NCBI RefSeq assembly: GCF_000373985.1
Contig: NZ_KB893073.1
Span: 1 to 24,523, forward strand
Direction: 5' to 3'
Length of the DNA stretch: 24,523 bases
Source of the DNA: Desulfobacter curvatus DSM 3379
GTDB taxonomy: Bacteria; Desulfobacterota; Desulfobacteria; Desulfobacterales; Desulfobacteraceae
In this document: positions 1 to 6,112 of the stretch, piece after piece
Numbering within the stretch: position 1 is the first letter of the stretch
How the letters are laid out: the number at the start of each line of letters is the position of its first letter
Position numbers and translations under genes: made by a program
Notes under the pieces: generated by a model
Told to the model about the DNA's origin: nothing
Seen by the model: the letters and a program-made list of their open reading frames with translations, nothing else
Database searches by the model: none

Positions 1-226
1 AGGGCGCCAGGGCCAGTGCCTGCATTTACAGCCTAATCGAAACCGCCAAGGCCAGTGGACTTGAACCTTATTGGTACCTCAAATTTCTTTTTGAAAATTT
101 ACCGGAAGCAATGACAGCAGACGAATTTAAAGCCTTGATGCCACAAAACTTAGATAAAAATTTGTTGGAATTCAACGATATAACACCCAGCCAGGCTTAA
201 AAAGGTGTGGTTCATACACCGCTTAC
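1..226 (+). mobile_element. IS66-family insertion sequence, right end only
   Basis: The window opens inside an insertion sequence. It holds the 3' end of an IS66-type transposase gene (stop at 198-200) followed by a short terminal region. The segment 204-226 read on the minus strand starts GTAAGCG, which fits the GTAA-type tip of IS66 terminal inverted repeats, so I place the element edge at 226. This terminal region also has a small internal hairpin (ggtgt at 204-208, acacc at 216-220). The element interrupts the 3' part of a minus-strand gene at 227-556. The other end, the accessory tnpA/tnpB genes and the expected 8-bp target duplication lie outside the window, so the exact edge is an inference. 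Confidence 0.7.
3..200 (+). CDS. IS66-family transposase (TnpC), C-terminal fragment
   Basis: Sixty-five codons and a stop are visible; the gene begins left of the window. The protein reads SACIYSLIETAKASGLEPY near its start, followed by a YLKFLFENLP segment and ALMPQN. This is the typical C-terminal tail of IS66 TnpC transposases, which usually carry SLIETAKANGLEPY and a closing ALLPW-type motif. The DDE catalytic core is not in the window, so activity cannot be judged. No frameshift is seen in the visible part. The stop is followed within 30 bases by the presumed terminal inverted repeat, the normal layout for this family. Confidence 0.85.
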   Translation, partial: GARASACIYSLIETAKASGLEPYWYLKFLFENLPEAMTADEFKALMPQNLDKNLLEFNDITPSQA

Positions 227-556
227 AGAGCAAAACCTTGTGGGGATGCGATGCCTTTGAGACTTACAAGGTCGTACCGATGCCGGAGCAATAACAATTT
301 TTCTTCTCAGGAATTCTATGACTGATTCGATAGGGTAGGCAGTGACCTTGCCTACAAGAAAACGATCCTTGATACCCTTACCAAGGCTATCCATATTTGC
401 CATGGTACGGCCATGCAGCAGGCCACCGGTCTTCTCTCTTAGATCTGGCCTCAGGATAAACCCATACGGATTCTACTCTTTAATGTTTTGAATGATCCCT
501 TCAACAAACGGGTTGGTTTGAGATTGTTCTAATTCTGAAGTGTTCTTGTTTTTCAT
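227..556 (-). pseudogene. excisionase/AlpA-like DNA-binding protein, broken
   Basis: Reading the minus strand from an ATG at 554-556 gives 27 codons, an in-frame TAG, and then an open frame through LRPDLREKTGGLLHGRTMAN, MDSLGKGIKDRF and a GKVTAYPIESVIEFLRR segment. That second half resembles small winged-helix or excisionase-like proteins often found beside integrases, with a TGG-L-RT-AN-DS-G pattern and a closing YP-E-VIE-L stretch. The frame then runs into the IS66 end at 226 and stops at 212-214 inside the IS. The gene is thus damaged twice: an amber codon (a single change from CAG would explain it) and a 3' truncation by the IS. A good ribosome site (AAGGA, six bases before the ATG) is still present. 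Family assignment is from recalled patterns only. Confidence 0.55.
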
Positions 557-562
557 AATCCA

Positions 563-594
563 TCCTTATAAATAGTTAATCATCATTTATAAGG
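563..594. promoter_or_regulatory. perfect 10-bp inverted repeat, possible operator
   Basis: The arms are tccttataaa (563-572) and tttataagga (585-594), perfect reverse complements separated by 12 bases. The repeat lies just upstream of the minus-strand excisionase-like pseudogene, and the arm nearer that gene contains its AAGGA ribosome site. It could be an autoregulatory operator or an mRNA hairpin masking the ribosome site. No protein partner can be named. Confidence 0.4.
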
Positions 595-660
595 AGTTAT
601 ATAACGATCAACACGACGGCGTCTTAATACGGATGGGTAAATATAGGGGGGTATGCGACG

Positions 661-1542
661 TCAGACGACTATTTTTTTTAATTTGGAATAAAACCCGAAC
701 ATTTTTTGGTTAACACTCGGCAGTTCCTTTCCGATTGCAGCAGGGATAATCCTTTGTGCGATACTAAGAAGAAGCTGCCCTTTTACATCACGGGCTTGCT
801 GCCCAGAATCAAACCAGAACTCGGTTGACTCGACATCCATCTGAATAATATCTGGAAATAAACCTTTATAGGTTAAATATCTTTCAAGCATTTCTTTATA
901 GGTGGGCGCTTCTCTATTATTCCCATACAATAGGGCCGCCTGGCCGCCAATATCTAATACGAAGTCTCTAAAATAACAAAGAGTGTTATCAAATTTTCTA
1001 ACGATTTTTAGTTCATCTGGTAACGGAAAAGAATTTTTTTCTGCCCACGCTAAAAAACAAAGACTGTGGCACTTAGTCAACCCATCAAAAAGATTATCGT
1101 TTGGGCTTATTGGATCATTGTCTTCTCTTAATGAATACCCCTTTATTTCACCCATTTTAGCGCCGTCAACTAACATCATTTTGATTTCCAATATTAGACT
1201 ACGAATATCACTATACGCCCTCCATTCCTCATCTGAAAGATACCGTATGTTCGGAAATTCATCGTTTGGGTCAGAAACTCTTTTTTGAACTATTTCTTTT
1301 CTCCTGTTTCCTTGGGTTTCTGCCACCTTATCTAATGTATTCGCATCATCACATCCCAATAAGACCGAAGCACAATCAGTTTCTGTATTATACTCTTTCT
1401 CTTTGAATTTTTCATAATCAGGTCTTGAAAAGTATGGGCAGTCTTTTAGCCTATATACGTCAATCATCACTGACCCATCAGGCATATCTGAACCAATTTT
1501 TGGAAGCTGCTCTTTCATATTCATCTTAATATCTTCTGACAC
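661..1542 (-). CDS. hypothetical protein, island cargo
   Basis: An open frame of 293 codons starts with GTG at 1540-1542; AGGA four bases upstream supports this start over the ATG seven codons in. I do not recognise the family. The protein looks soluble, with no signal peptide or membrane segment. It is mixed charged and helical, with an acidic middle (LSDEEWRAYSDIRSLILEIK) and a hydrophobic, aromatic second half (CHSLCFLAWAEK, FRDFVLDIGGQAALLYGN). Five cysteines are scattered without a clear metal-binding spacing. Its neighbours are an IS-damaged gene on one side and a higBA toxin-antitoxin pair on the other, within an integrase-bearing element, so it is probably accessory cargo. A defence or regulatory role is possible but nothing in the sequence shows it. 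Confidence 0.6.
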   Translation of the reverse strand: MSEDIKMNMKEQLPKIGSDMPDGSVMIDVYRLKDCPYFSRPDYEKFKEKEYNTETDCASVLLGCDDANTLDKVAETQGNRRKEIVQKRVSDPNDEFPNIRYLSDEEWRAYSDIRSLILEIKMMLVDGAKMGEIKGYSLREDNDPISPNDNLFDGLTKCHSLCFLAWAEKNSFPLPDELKIVRKFDNTLCYFRDFVLDIGGQAALLYGNNREAPTYKEMLERYLTYKGLFPDIIQMDVESTEFWFDSGQQARDVKGQLLLSIAQRIIPAAIGKELPSVNQKMFGFYSKLKKIVV

Positions 1543-1741
1543 AACATCCTAATTTTTGAAGCCTGGGAGAAGCGATTCAGGACTACCGCCGGTTCAGTTC
1601 GGGTCATGACCCCGCGCCTATCCCAGGAAGACAGAATTATTCAAATACGTTGCGGTCTGTTCCGGATTGCTTGAGAATGGAATGAAGTGTTCCCTTTTCG
1701 GCTCAAGGCTGATCTTCAACAGACAGTCAACCGCAAAATTT
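1543..1741. other. intergenic stretch without recognised feature
   Basis: About 200 bases between the unknown gene and higA. I see no convincing promoter, terminator or RNA gene. A short plus-strand open stretch ending near 1680 shows no recognisable protein similarity and may be leftover coding sequence from an earlier insertion. Confidence 0.3.
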
Positions 1742-2038
1742 TCAAGCATTGACAGGGACAATCTTACTTATGGTTGAGGTCAGTTCTTCATTATCCATAG
1801 CCATGTCAATATCATATTCAATCTGAAGCTTTACCCAGTATGAAGGGGATAAACCAAAGTATTTCGATAGCCGCAAAGATGTGTCTGTGGTAATGCTTCG
1901 TTTACCGTTTACGATTTCGGATATTCTCATCTGGGAAACACCAATAGCTTTTGCCAATTTGTATTGAGTCAGCCCGTAAGGTTTAATGAATTCTTCAAGC
2001 AGAATCTCCCCCGGATGAACAGCAGGTATTTTTTCCAT
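1742..2038 (-). CDS. higA: HigA-type antitoxin (XRE/VapI family)
   Basis: A 98-residue protein of the usual HigA length. It begins MEKIPAVHPGEILLEEF, the hallmark opening of HigA/VapI antitoxins, followed by an XRE-type helix-turn-helix at about residues 23-45 (LTQYKLAKAIGVSQMRISEI) and the NGKRSIT / LRLSKYFG-SPSYW segment typical of the family. I chose the ATG at 2036-2038 because GGAGG lies five bases upstream; the frame is open to a TTG at 2056, but that gives a non-family N-terminus. In the HigBA family the antitoxin binds and neutralises the toxin and represses the shared promoter. Here it follows higB, the toxin-first order typical of hig loci, and its ribosome site sits near the toxin stop codon. 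It probably stabilises the integrative element. Confidence 0.9.
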   Translation of the reverse strand: MEKIPAVHPGEILLEEFIKPYGLTQYKLAKAIGVSQMRISEIVNGKRSITTDTSLRLSKYFGLSPSYWVKLQIEYDIDMAMDNEELTSTISKIVPVNA

Positions 2039-2052
2039 TAGTACCTCCATGG

Positions 2053-2334
2053 TCAATGGTAATCTATTATCTCGACGTCATAAGCATTTCCCCCTTTCCA
2101 GGTGAAGCAAAGACGCCATTGCTTATTTATTCTGATACTATATTGCCCCTGCCTATCACCTGACAGCTTTTCAAGATGGTTAGACGGTGGGCTTCTCAAA
2201 TCATCTAAAGTTTCTGACACCTTCAGCATTTTTAATTTTCTGAATGCTGCTTGCTGCAATTCCTTTGACCATTTTTTTGAATAGATCCGGTTAGAAACCT
2301 TTTCGGTATCCTTATCTCTAAATGATTTGATCAT
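2053..2334 (-). CDS. higB: HigB-type toxin (RelE-superfamily mRNA interferase)
   Basis: A 93-residue protein starting MIKSFRDKDTEKV and ending in WRLCFTWKGGNAYDVEIIDYH. The opening IKSF and the QYSIRIN-QWRLCF-W then V-I-DYH pattern are diagnostic of HigB (plasmid maintenance killer) toxins, which cleave mRNA on the ribosome. Length and architecture look intact. The central LEKLSGDRQGQYSIRINKQW region holds the basic residues normally used for RNA binding. It lies upstream of higA in the same transcript. A strong promoter ends so close to the ATG at 2332-2334 that the transcript may start at or next to the start codon, and no Shine-Dalgarno sequence is visible. Confidence 0.9.
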   Translation of the reverse strand: MIKSFRDKDTEKVSNRIYSKKWSKELQQAAFRKLKMLKVSETLDDLRSPPSNHLEKLSGDRQGQYSIRINKQWRLCFTWKGGNAYDVEIIDYH

Positions 2335-2340
2335 GTCTTA

Positions 2341-2378
2341 ATTATATATCCCACAATACTATTGTCAACCGATAGTAT
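2341..2378 (-). promoter_or_regulatory. higBA promoter and overlapping operator
   Basis: On the minus strand a perfect -35 TTGACA (2363-2368) and a perfect -10 TATAAT (2341-2346) are separated by 16 bases. Overlapping the -35 is an inverted repeat with 7-base arms, atactat (2356-2362) and atagtat (2372-2378), and a 9-base spacer. This is well placed for repression by the HigA or HigB-HigA complex. Normal -10 spacing puts the transcription start at about 2334, the first base of higB. Confidence 0.8.
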
Positions 2379-2442
2379 CAGTATAAATGAATTAATTCTT
2401 TTGGGGTTCTCACAATAATCTCATGACGATTAGCTACGTGTA

Positions 2443-3684
2443 TTATGCCTTTTTCTTGAATGGCAGGACATTTTCTTCCCGATGTTCTCCCACTGCCCGG
2501 TCAATGGCATCGGCGGCTAATTGCAGTTGATCAGGAGCAAGATGGGAATATCTTTCCGTTACCTGAATTGTTGAATGTCCCAGGACCTTTTGAACCAGAT
2601 AAAGACTGATACCTTGTTTCACCATCCATGAAGCGCAAGTATGCCGGCAGGTGTGAAACGTGACCCGCTCCCGCCGATCCGTCACACCTTGATTAAACAA
2701 CCGGTTTACAATTTCCCTGAACTTCTGGCTTATCTGCGTTGATGGCTTGCCCTCCCGTCCTGGGAAAACCAGTTCATTCAATAGTCCCTTTTCTTTCTGC
2801 TGCATTAATTCCAAAACATCCTTTGTCATGTTCACGGATCTGTCAGTGCCCTTGGAGTCAATGATATTAAAAATGCCGTGCTCAAGATCCACCTGGGACC
2901 AAGTCAGATTAAATATTTCTGAAGCTCTCAGACCACAATGCAAGCTGATTAGTGTCTTTTCATAAAGGGGGATACTGACCATAAACAATTCATCTAAAAG
3001 TATCCTGGCTTCTGATCTGGACAGAAAACGAATCCTGGCATTATTATTTTGGCTGATCTTTTTTTTCATTGTTTTGGATACCATGGGCATTTGCGGGGCA
3101 TAACCCCCTTCCCTGGCCTCTCGCCAGATCTGTTTTAAAGTGGTCATGGCATATTCAGCGGTCCGAACACTTTTTCCGGAATCCACCATGCCATAAAACA
3201 TGCTTTCAATATCCCCTTTTCCAACAGCCCAAAAAGTCAGCTTGCCGATATTTTTATCAAGCCACAGCCTGAATAAAGATTCCTCCCGTTCGTATGTTTT
3301 CTGCTTTTTTTCCTTCTGGATCTGCGGGTAATAAATTTGGTAAAAAAAATCGTGAAGCGTTGTGTTCTCCTTAATCTCATGCGCCTTACGTTCCTGCTCC
3401 AAGAGATCTTCTTCTTTTCGTTTTTCATCAGCTTTTACCTGTTTCACCCGATGGGTTTCTATTCCGCCCCCGGCCTTAGCTTCTTCTTTCAGTTCGGTCA
3501 GCCTTACGATAGCTCTATCTAATGTCCATCCATCACTTGCCCACCCCAAACCGGAATTGATTCTTTTGCCATTGAATTGAAACCTGGCCGAAAAATAGAT
3601 ATCAGGTTTAACCCCATGTTTCCTGGAAGGATGCTTTTTTATCTTGATTCCCTTGTAAACGGTTTCCCATTTTTCTCTTGCCAT
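2443..3684 (-). CDS. tyrosine recombinase / phage-type integrase
   Basis: A 413-residue site-specific recombinase. An N-terminal arm-binding-like region (residues 1 to about 75) and a coiled, charged segment (75-105) precede a core-binding SAM-like domain (about 105-200). The catalytic domain carries the full set: Arg253 in GLRASE, Lys278 region (SKGT), His344 and Arg347 in HTCRH, His370 in LGHS and the nucleophile Tyr379 in ERYSHL. It should therefore be active. Such enzymes insert and excise genomic islands at tRNA genes. The gene starts about 170 bases from a tRNA-Gln 3' fragment and reads away from it, the common arrangement for an element end. The ATG at 3682-3684 has AAAGGA about 12 bases upstream, a rather long spacing. 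Confidence 0.93.
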   Translation of the reverse strand: MAREKWETVYKGIKIKKHPSRKHGVKPDIYFSARFQFNGKRINSGLGWASDGWTLDRAIVRLTELKEEAKAGGGIETHRVKQVKADEKRKEEDLLEQERKAHEIKENTTLHDFFYQIYYPQIQKEKKQKTYEREESLFRLWLDKNIGKLTFWAVGKGDIESMFYGMVDSGKSVRTAEYAMTTLKQIWREAREGGYAPQMPMVSKTMKKKISQNNNARIRFLSRSEARILLDELFMVSIPLYEKTLISLHCGLRASEIFNLTWSQVDLEHGIFNIIDSKGTDRSVNMTKDVLELMQQKEKGLLNELVFPGREGKPSTQISQKFREIVNRLFNQGVTDRRERVTFHTCRHTCASWMVKQGISLYLVQKVLGHSTIQVTERYSHLAPDQLQLAADAIDRAVGEHREENVLPFKKKA

Positions 3685-3704
3685 ATTTTGGTGATCCTTT
3701 TTTC

Positions 3705-3725
3705 TTTGCCCACTTTTTGCCCACT
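3705..3725. repeat. tandem 10-bp direct repeats, possible integrase arm sites
   Basis: The sequence tttgcccact occurs at 3705-3714 and again at 3716-3725, an 11-base period of about one helical turn. The pair lies between the integrase start and the tRNA attachment scar. Tyrosine integrases bind such short direct repeats as arm-type sites, and they could also control int expression. The role is inferred from position only. Confidence 0.45.
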
Positions 3726-3850
3726 TTTGGGATGAAATAAAGGTTTTTTATATGAAATATTGTGAAGAAACAATACAGAAAAGAAAAGCTAACCACAAGT
3801 ATTTAAAGGTATTTTATTAAAATTCATGAAGAAACGAGAAGGTTTTAAAA

Positions 3851-3899
3851 ACGGACTCTGACTCCGTCAATCTAGGTTCGAATCCTAGTCAGCCAGCCA
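3851..3899 (+). other. att site: 3' half of tRNA-Gln(CUG)
   Basis: This fragment folds as the second half of a tRNA. It has anticodon stem acgga/tccgt (3851-3855, 3863-3867), loop ctctgac with anticodon CTG at 3858-3860, T-arm ctagg-ttcgaat-cctag (3872-3888), the acceptor 3' strand tcagcca (3889-3895), discriminator G and encoded CCA (3897-3899). No matching 5' half (D-arm and acceptor 5' strand) is found upstream, where the DNA is AT-rich. Integrases of this type use the anticodon-to-3'-end part of tRNA genes as attachment core, so I read this as the attachment-site end of the element, with the intact tRNA regenerated left of the window. Gln identity rests on the anticodon. Confidence 0.8.
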
Positions 3900-3907
3900 C
3901 TGAGAAT

Positions 3908-3943
3908 AAAGGCTTTCAAAATTTTTCCTTGAAAGCCTTTTTT
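3908..3943 (+). terminator. Rho-independent terminator of the tRNA
   Basis: A perfect 12-base-pair stem (aaaggctttcaa at 3908-3919 and ttgaaagccttt at 3929-3940) encloses a 9-base loop and runs into further T residues. It lies nine bases after the CCA end of the tRNA fragment and is probably the native terminator of the original tRNA-Gln gene. Confidence 0.85.
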
Positions 3944-4137
3944 GCGTTTAGCTCATAAAGATCCACCCGATCATCGGGCAGACGGCCGTCAGAGGAATGA
4001 AGCATGGCTATTACCGTCATGATCAGGGGGGCCAGATCCAGCAGTTCGGGAAGCACAACAGCTGCCTTGAACTCAGCGATCAAGTAATCCCTTGATCCGT
4101 TGTCAATCAACTTCCGGCCGGCCAGGGCATTGTACCA
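3916..4137 (-). pseudogene. relic of a NACHT-type NTPase gene
   Basis: The minus-strand frame from 4137, directly after an in-frame stop, reads WYNALAGRKL, then LPELLDLAPLIMTVIAMLHS and GRLPDDRVDLYE. This is the pattern at the C-terminal side of NACHT NTPase domains in bacterial NLR-like proteins: W-x-ALA, L..LA..PL.MT.IA..H, then LP.DR..LYE. Right after LYE the frame runs into the tRNA terminator and ends. The Walker A/B part and the sensor repeats are absent, so this is a remnant of roughly 60 codons. Bacterial NACHT proteins are often antiphage defence genes in islands. The assignment is from recalled family patterns; a profile search would settle it. Confidence 0.55.
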
Positions 4138-4144
4138 TCCATTA

Positions 4145-4170
4145 ATAGACCGCAGTAAGCGGCTCTATTA
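4145..4170. repeat. small imperfect hairpin
   Basis: The arms aatagaccgc and gcggctctatt pair with one bulged base around an agtaa loop. A T-rich run follows on the plus strand, so it could act as a weak terminator, or it may be part of the insertion debris next to the NACHT relic. Confidence 0.3.
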
Positions 4171-4195
4171 TTTTCCGGTTATTCGCCATCCTTGA

Positions 4196-4292
4196 TGAAC
4201 CTGTAAAAAGTCCGATTTTGGCATTTTTTCAGCCGTAACATACTGAAATTGTTGACGGCGAATTTGCCATTTTTGACTTTTTACGAGACCAT
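4196..4292. repeat. MITE-like inverted-repeat element
   Basis: Perfect 10-base inverted termini gtaaaaagtc (4203-4212) and gactttttac (4275-4284) enclose an 82-base unit whose interior also pairs imperfectly (ttggca with tgcca; gccgtaaca with tgttgacggc). The 9-base word catccttga occurs on both sides, at 4187-4195 and 4293-4301, and may be a target duplication, though 7-8 bases on each side separate it from the repeat tips. There is no coding capacity. I think similar GTAAAAAGTC-ended repeats are common in Desulfobacterales genomes, but this is recollection, not a search. Confidence 0.45.
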
Positions 4293-4301
4293 CATCCTTG
4301 A

Positions 4302-4479
4302 CTTCCTATACGTCTAATTTATCGATTTTGGCATTGTCGCCCACAACACTGATTTTTGAAATTTCCGCTTCTCTTAAAAAAAGGAAACGGACCACGTTTT
4401 TATTGTGAGGTTTCATGTATTGTTTTGATGTTTTAAAAAGGACAAAATCTATCTTAGCGTCAGAACAATTTCAAGGTAC
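4302..4479. other. AT-rich intergenic stretch, nothing recognised
   Basis: Between the inverted-repeat element and the yrbL promoter region I see no gene, RNA structure or repeat that I can support. With the hairpin, the MITE-like unit and the promoter it makes up the 443-base gene-free interval between the NACHT relic and yrbL. Confidence 0.3.
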
Positions 4480-4509
4480 TTGTTTATATAACGGTATTTG
4501 TTTATATAA
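4480..4509 (+). promoter_or_regulatory. candidate promoter made of an 18-base tandem repeat
   Basis: The 12-base word ttgtttatataa occurs twice, at 4480-4491 and 4498-4509. The first copy supplies a -35-like TTGTTT (4480-4485) and the second a -10-like TATATA (4503-4508), with a 17-base spacer. The start would be near 4515, about 65 bases before the chosen yrbL start. Repeated elements at exactly this spacing could also be tandem activator sites. No PhoP box was verified. Confidence 0.45.
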
Positions 4510-4580
4510 GGGAACAAAAATAGATTGTTGAAAATTTTTGGGAGACAAAAATTAATAATTCATAGGTGAGCGAAGCAATC

Positions 4581-5192
4581 GTGATAAACATCCAGCCATC
4601 TGATTTAATTGGAAAGGGCGTACATCGAAAGTGCTATATTCATCCGGAAAATGCCAATCAGTGTATCAAAATTGTTTACAGAGGGGGGCAGGCCGAAACC
4701 ATTCGTGAACAAAAATATTATCGTTATTTAGCCAAAAGAGGCATTCCCTGGGAAATGCTGGCGCAATTTCACGGCAACGTTGAGACAAACTTTGGGATAG
4801 GAGCAGTCTTTGACTTCGTAAGAGATGATGACGGCAACGCGTCTAAAACGCTTGATGCATATTTTAAATCAACCGATGAGACAACCGTATCCTACGCAAA
4901 CATCTTCCAGTGCCTTTGTGAACTTAAGCACTACCTTCTGGAAAACAATATCATAACCATGGGGTTGAAACCCAGAAACATCCTTTACAAACGACTGAGT
5001 CAGACAACCGGCAGATGTGTGATCGTCGATAATATCGGCAACTCGGATTTTATACCCATTTGTACGTATAATAAATTTCTCGGGAATAAAAAAATTCTCA
5101 GAAAATGGGATCGATTTGAAAAGGCGCTGTCTAAAGAATACCACGACAATACAAAATTAAAAAATTTCATTTTGCAATTGCGGCAATCTTAA
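4581..5192 (+). CDS. yrbL: YrbL-like kinase-fold protein
   Basis: About 203 residues. It matches the YrbL (PhoP-regulated network) family closely: LIGKGVHRKCYIHPENANQC, CIKIVY with the presumed ATP-site lysine, FHGNVET, then TMGLKPRNIL and IVDNIG. In YrbL the kinase HRD-x4-N and DFG motifs are replaced by this xLKPxN and DNIG pair, so catalysis is uncertain. I place the start at the GTG of 4581, preceded by AGGTGAG. It leaves ten residues before the G-x-G-x-HRKCY motif, as I recall for E. coli YrbL. The frame is open from a GTG at 4566 without a ribosome site. The gene is first in the LPS cluster, eight bases before lpxL, which suggests a role in LPS modification or its control. The molecular function of the family is not established. 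Confidence 0.85.
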   Translation: MINIQPSDLIGKGVHRKCYIHPENANQCIKIVYRGGQAETIREQKYYRYLAKRGIPWEMLAQFHGNVETNFGIGAVFDFVRDDDGNASKTLDAYFKSTDETTVSYANIFQCLCELKHYLLENNIITMGLKPRNILYKRLSQTTGRCVIVDNIGNSDFIPICTYNKFLGNKKILRKWDRFEKALSKEYHDNTKLKNFILQLRQS

Positions 5193-5200
5193 GAATTGAT

Positions 5201-6106
5201 ATGAAATATATGAGTAATGACCATATTTACAGGCTGTTGAAGCTTCTGACACATGCGTTGAGCAGATTGCCTGTGTGGGCAGCCGATTTTTGTTCAAATC
5301 TTTTGGGCCTGCTTTGGTTCAGAATTGACAAACGCCACCGAGCGGTTACCCTGGAAAACCTGATCCATTGCTTTGGCAGTGAAATGGGGCCCAAACAAAT
5401 CGAAATCATGGCTAAGCATGTATTTAAAAATATAGCCGCCATCATTTTTGAGGTGGCCTGGGGCCAAAAATTTTCCAAGGAGGCTTTTTTATCACATTTT
5501 ACCATTAAAGGGCTTAAACATATCCGTGCAGCCCATGCCAAGGGAAAAGGCGTCCTTGTTTTGACCTGCCATATGGGTAATTTTGAAATGCTGACGCCGG
5601 CCATTGATGGGACCGGGCTCAAAGGGTATGTGATTTACAGATCATTGGACTTTAAACCGCTGGACCGGCTGATCCAAAGAATTCGCCGACGGTTTGGGGT
5701 AACCGTAATACCGACCAAAGGCGCTTTTAAGCAAGTTGAGGAGGCATTATCCCAGGGCGGCATAGTAGCCACACTGCTGGACATAAACGTCAGCTGGCAT
5801 AAAGGAATTTTTGTAGATTTTTTCGGCCGGCCGGCCTGTACCAGCCAGGGACTTGCCATGCTGGCATTACAGAGCGGGGCCCCGGTGGTCCCCCTGTATA
5901 CGATTCGCAAGGATAGAAAATTCACCATTGAATTTTTACCGGAAATTCCAACGGTGGAAACCGATGACCCCATCAAAGATCTTGAAATCAATACCGAAAA
6001 TTACAGTAAATTCATTGAATCCGTGGTCAAAAAATACCCCGACCAGTATTTCTGGATTCATAACCGATGGAAAACAAAAAATTTCTGCCCTTGGCCAAGG
6101 GGTTAA
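5201..6106 (+). CDS. lpxL: lipid A biosynthesis lauroyl/myristoyl-type acyltransferase
   Basis: A 301-residue late acyltransferase of the LpxL/HtrB (lysophospholipid acyltransferase) superfamily, close to the usual 290-310. The catalytic HX4E motif is at His124-Glu129 in CHMGNFE, with the second block DINVSWHKGIFVDFFGRPA and the closing YFWIHNRWKTK typical of the family. The N-terminal hydrophobic helix (about residues 10-40) anchors it to the inner membrane. It adds a secondary acyl chain to Kdo2-lipid IVA or a similar precursor. Whether it is the LpxL or LpxM type cannot be told from the sequence. An ATG nine bases downstream is an alternative start; ribosome sites are weak for both. It follows yrbL by eight bases and precedes waaF by six, so it is co-transcribed. 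Confidence 0.88.
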   Translation: MKYMSNDHIYRLLKLLTHALSRLPVWAADFCSNLLGLLWFRIDKRHRAVTLENLIHCFGSEMGPKQIEIMAKHVFKNIAAIIFEVAWGQKFSKEAFLSHFTIKGLKHIRAAHAKGKGVLVLTCHMGNFEMLTPAIDGTGLKGYVIYRSLDFKPLDRLIQRIRRRFGVTVIPTKGAFKQVEEALSQGGIVATLLDINVSWHKGIFVDFFGRPACTSQGLAMLALQSGAPVVPLYTIRKDRKFTIEFLPEIPTVETDDPIKDLEINTENYSKFIESVVKKYPDQYFWIHNRWKTKNFCPWPRG

Positions 6107-6112
6107 CAATCA

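Noticed and set aside
472..474. In-frame TAG as a pyrrolysine codon in the excisionase-like gene
   Set aside because: Some sulfate reducers use pyrrolysine, but no pyl genes or insertion context are visible and the gene is also truncated by an IS. A simple CAG-to-TAG mutation is more likely.
983..1288. Plus-strand open frame antisense to the unknown cargo gene
   Set aside because: No ribosome site and no domain; the minus-strand frame is far longer and has a good ribosome site.
3840..3899. Complete tRNA gene
   Set aside because: Only the anticodon arm, T-arm and acceptor 3' strand are present; the D-arm and 5' acceptor strand are missing upstream.
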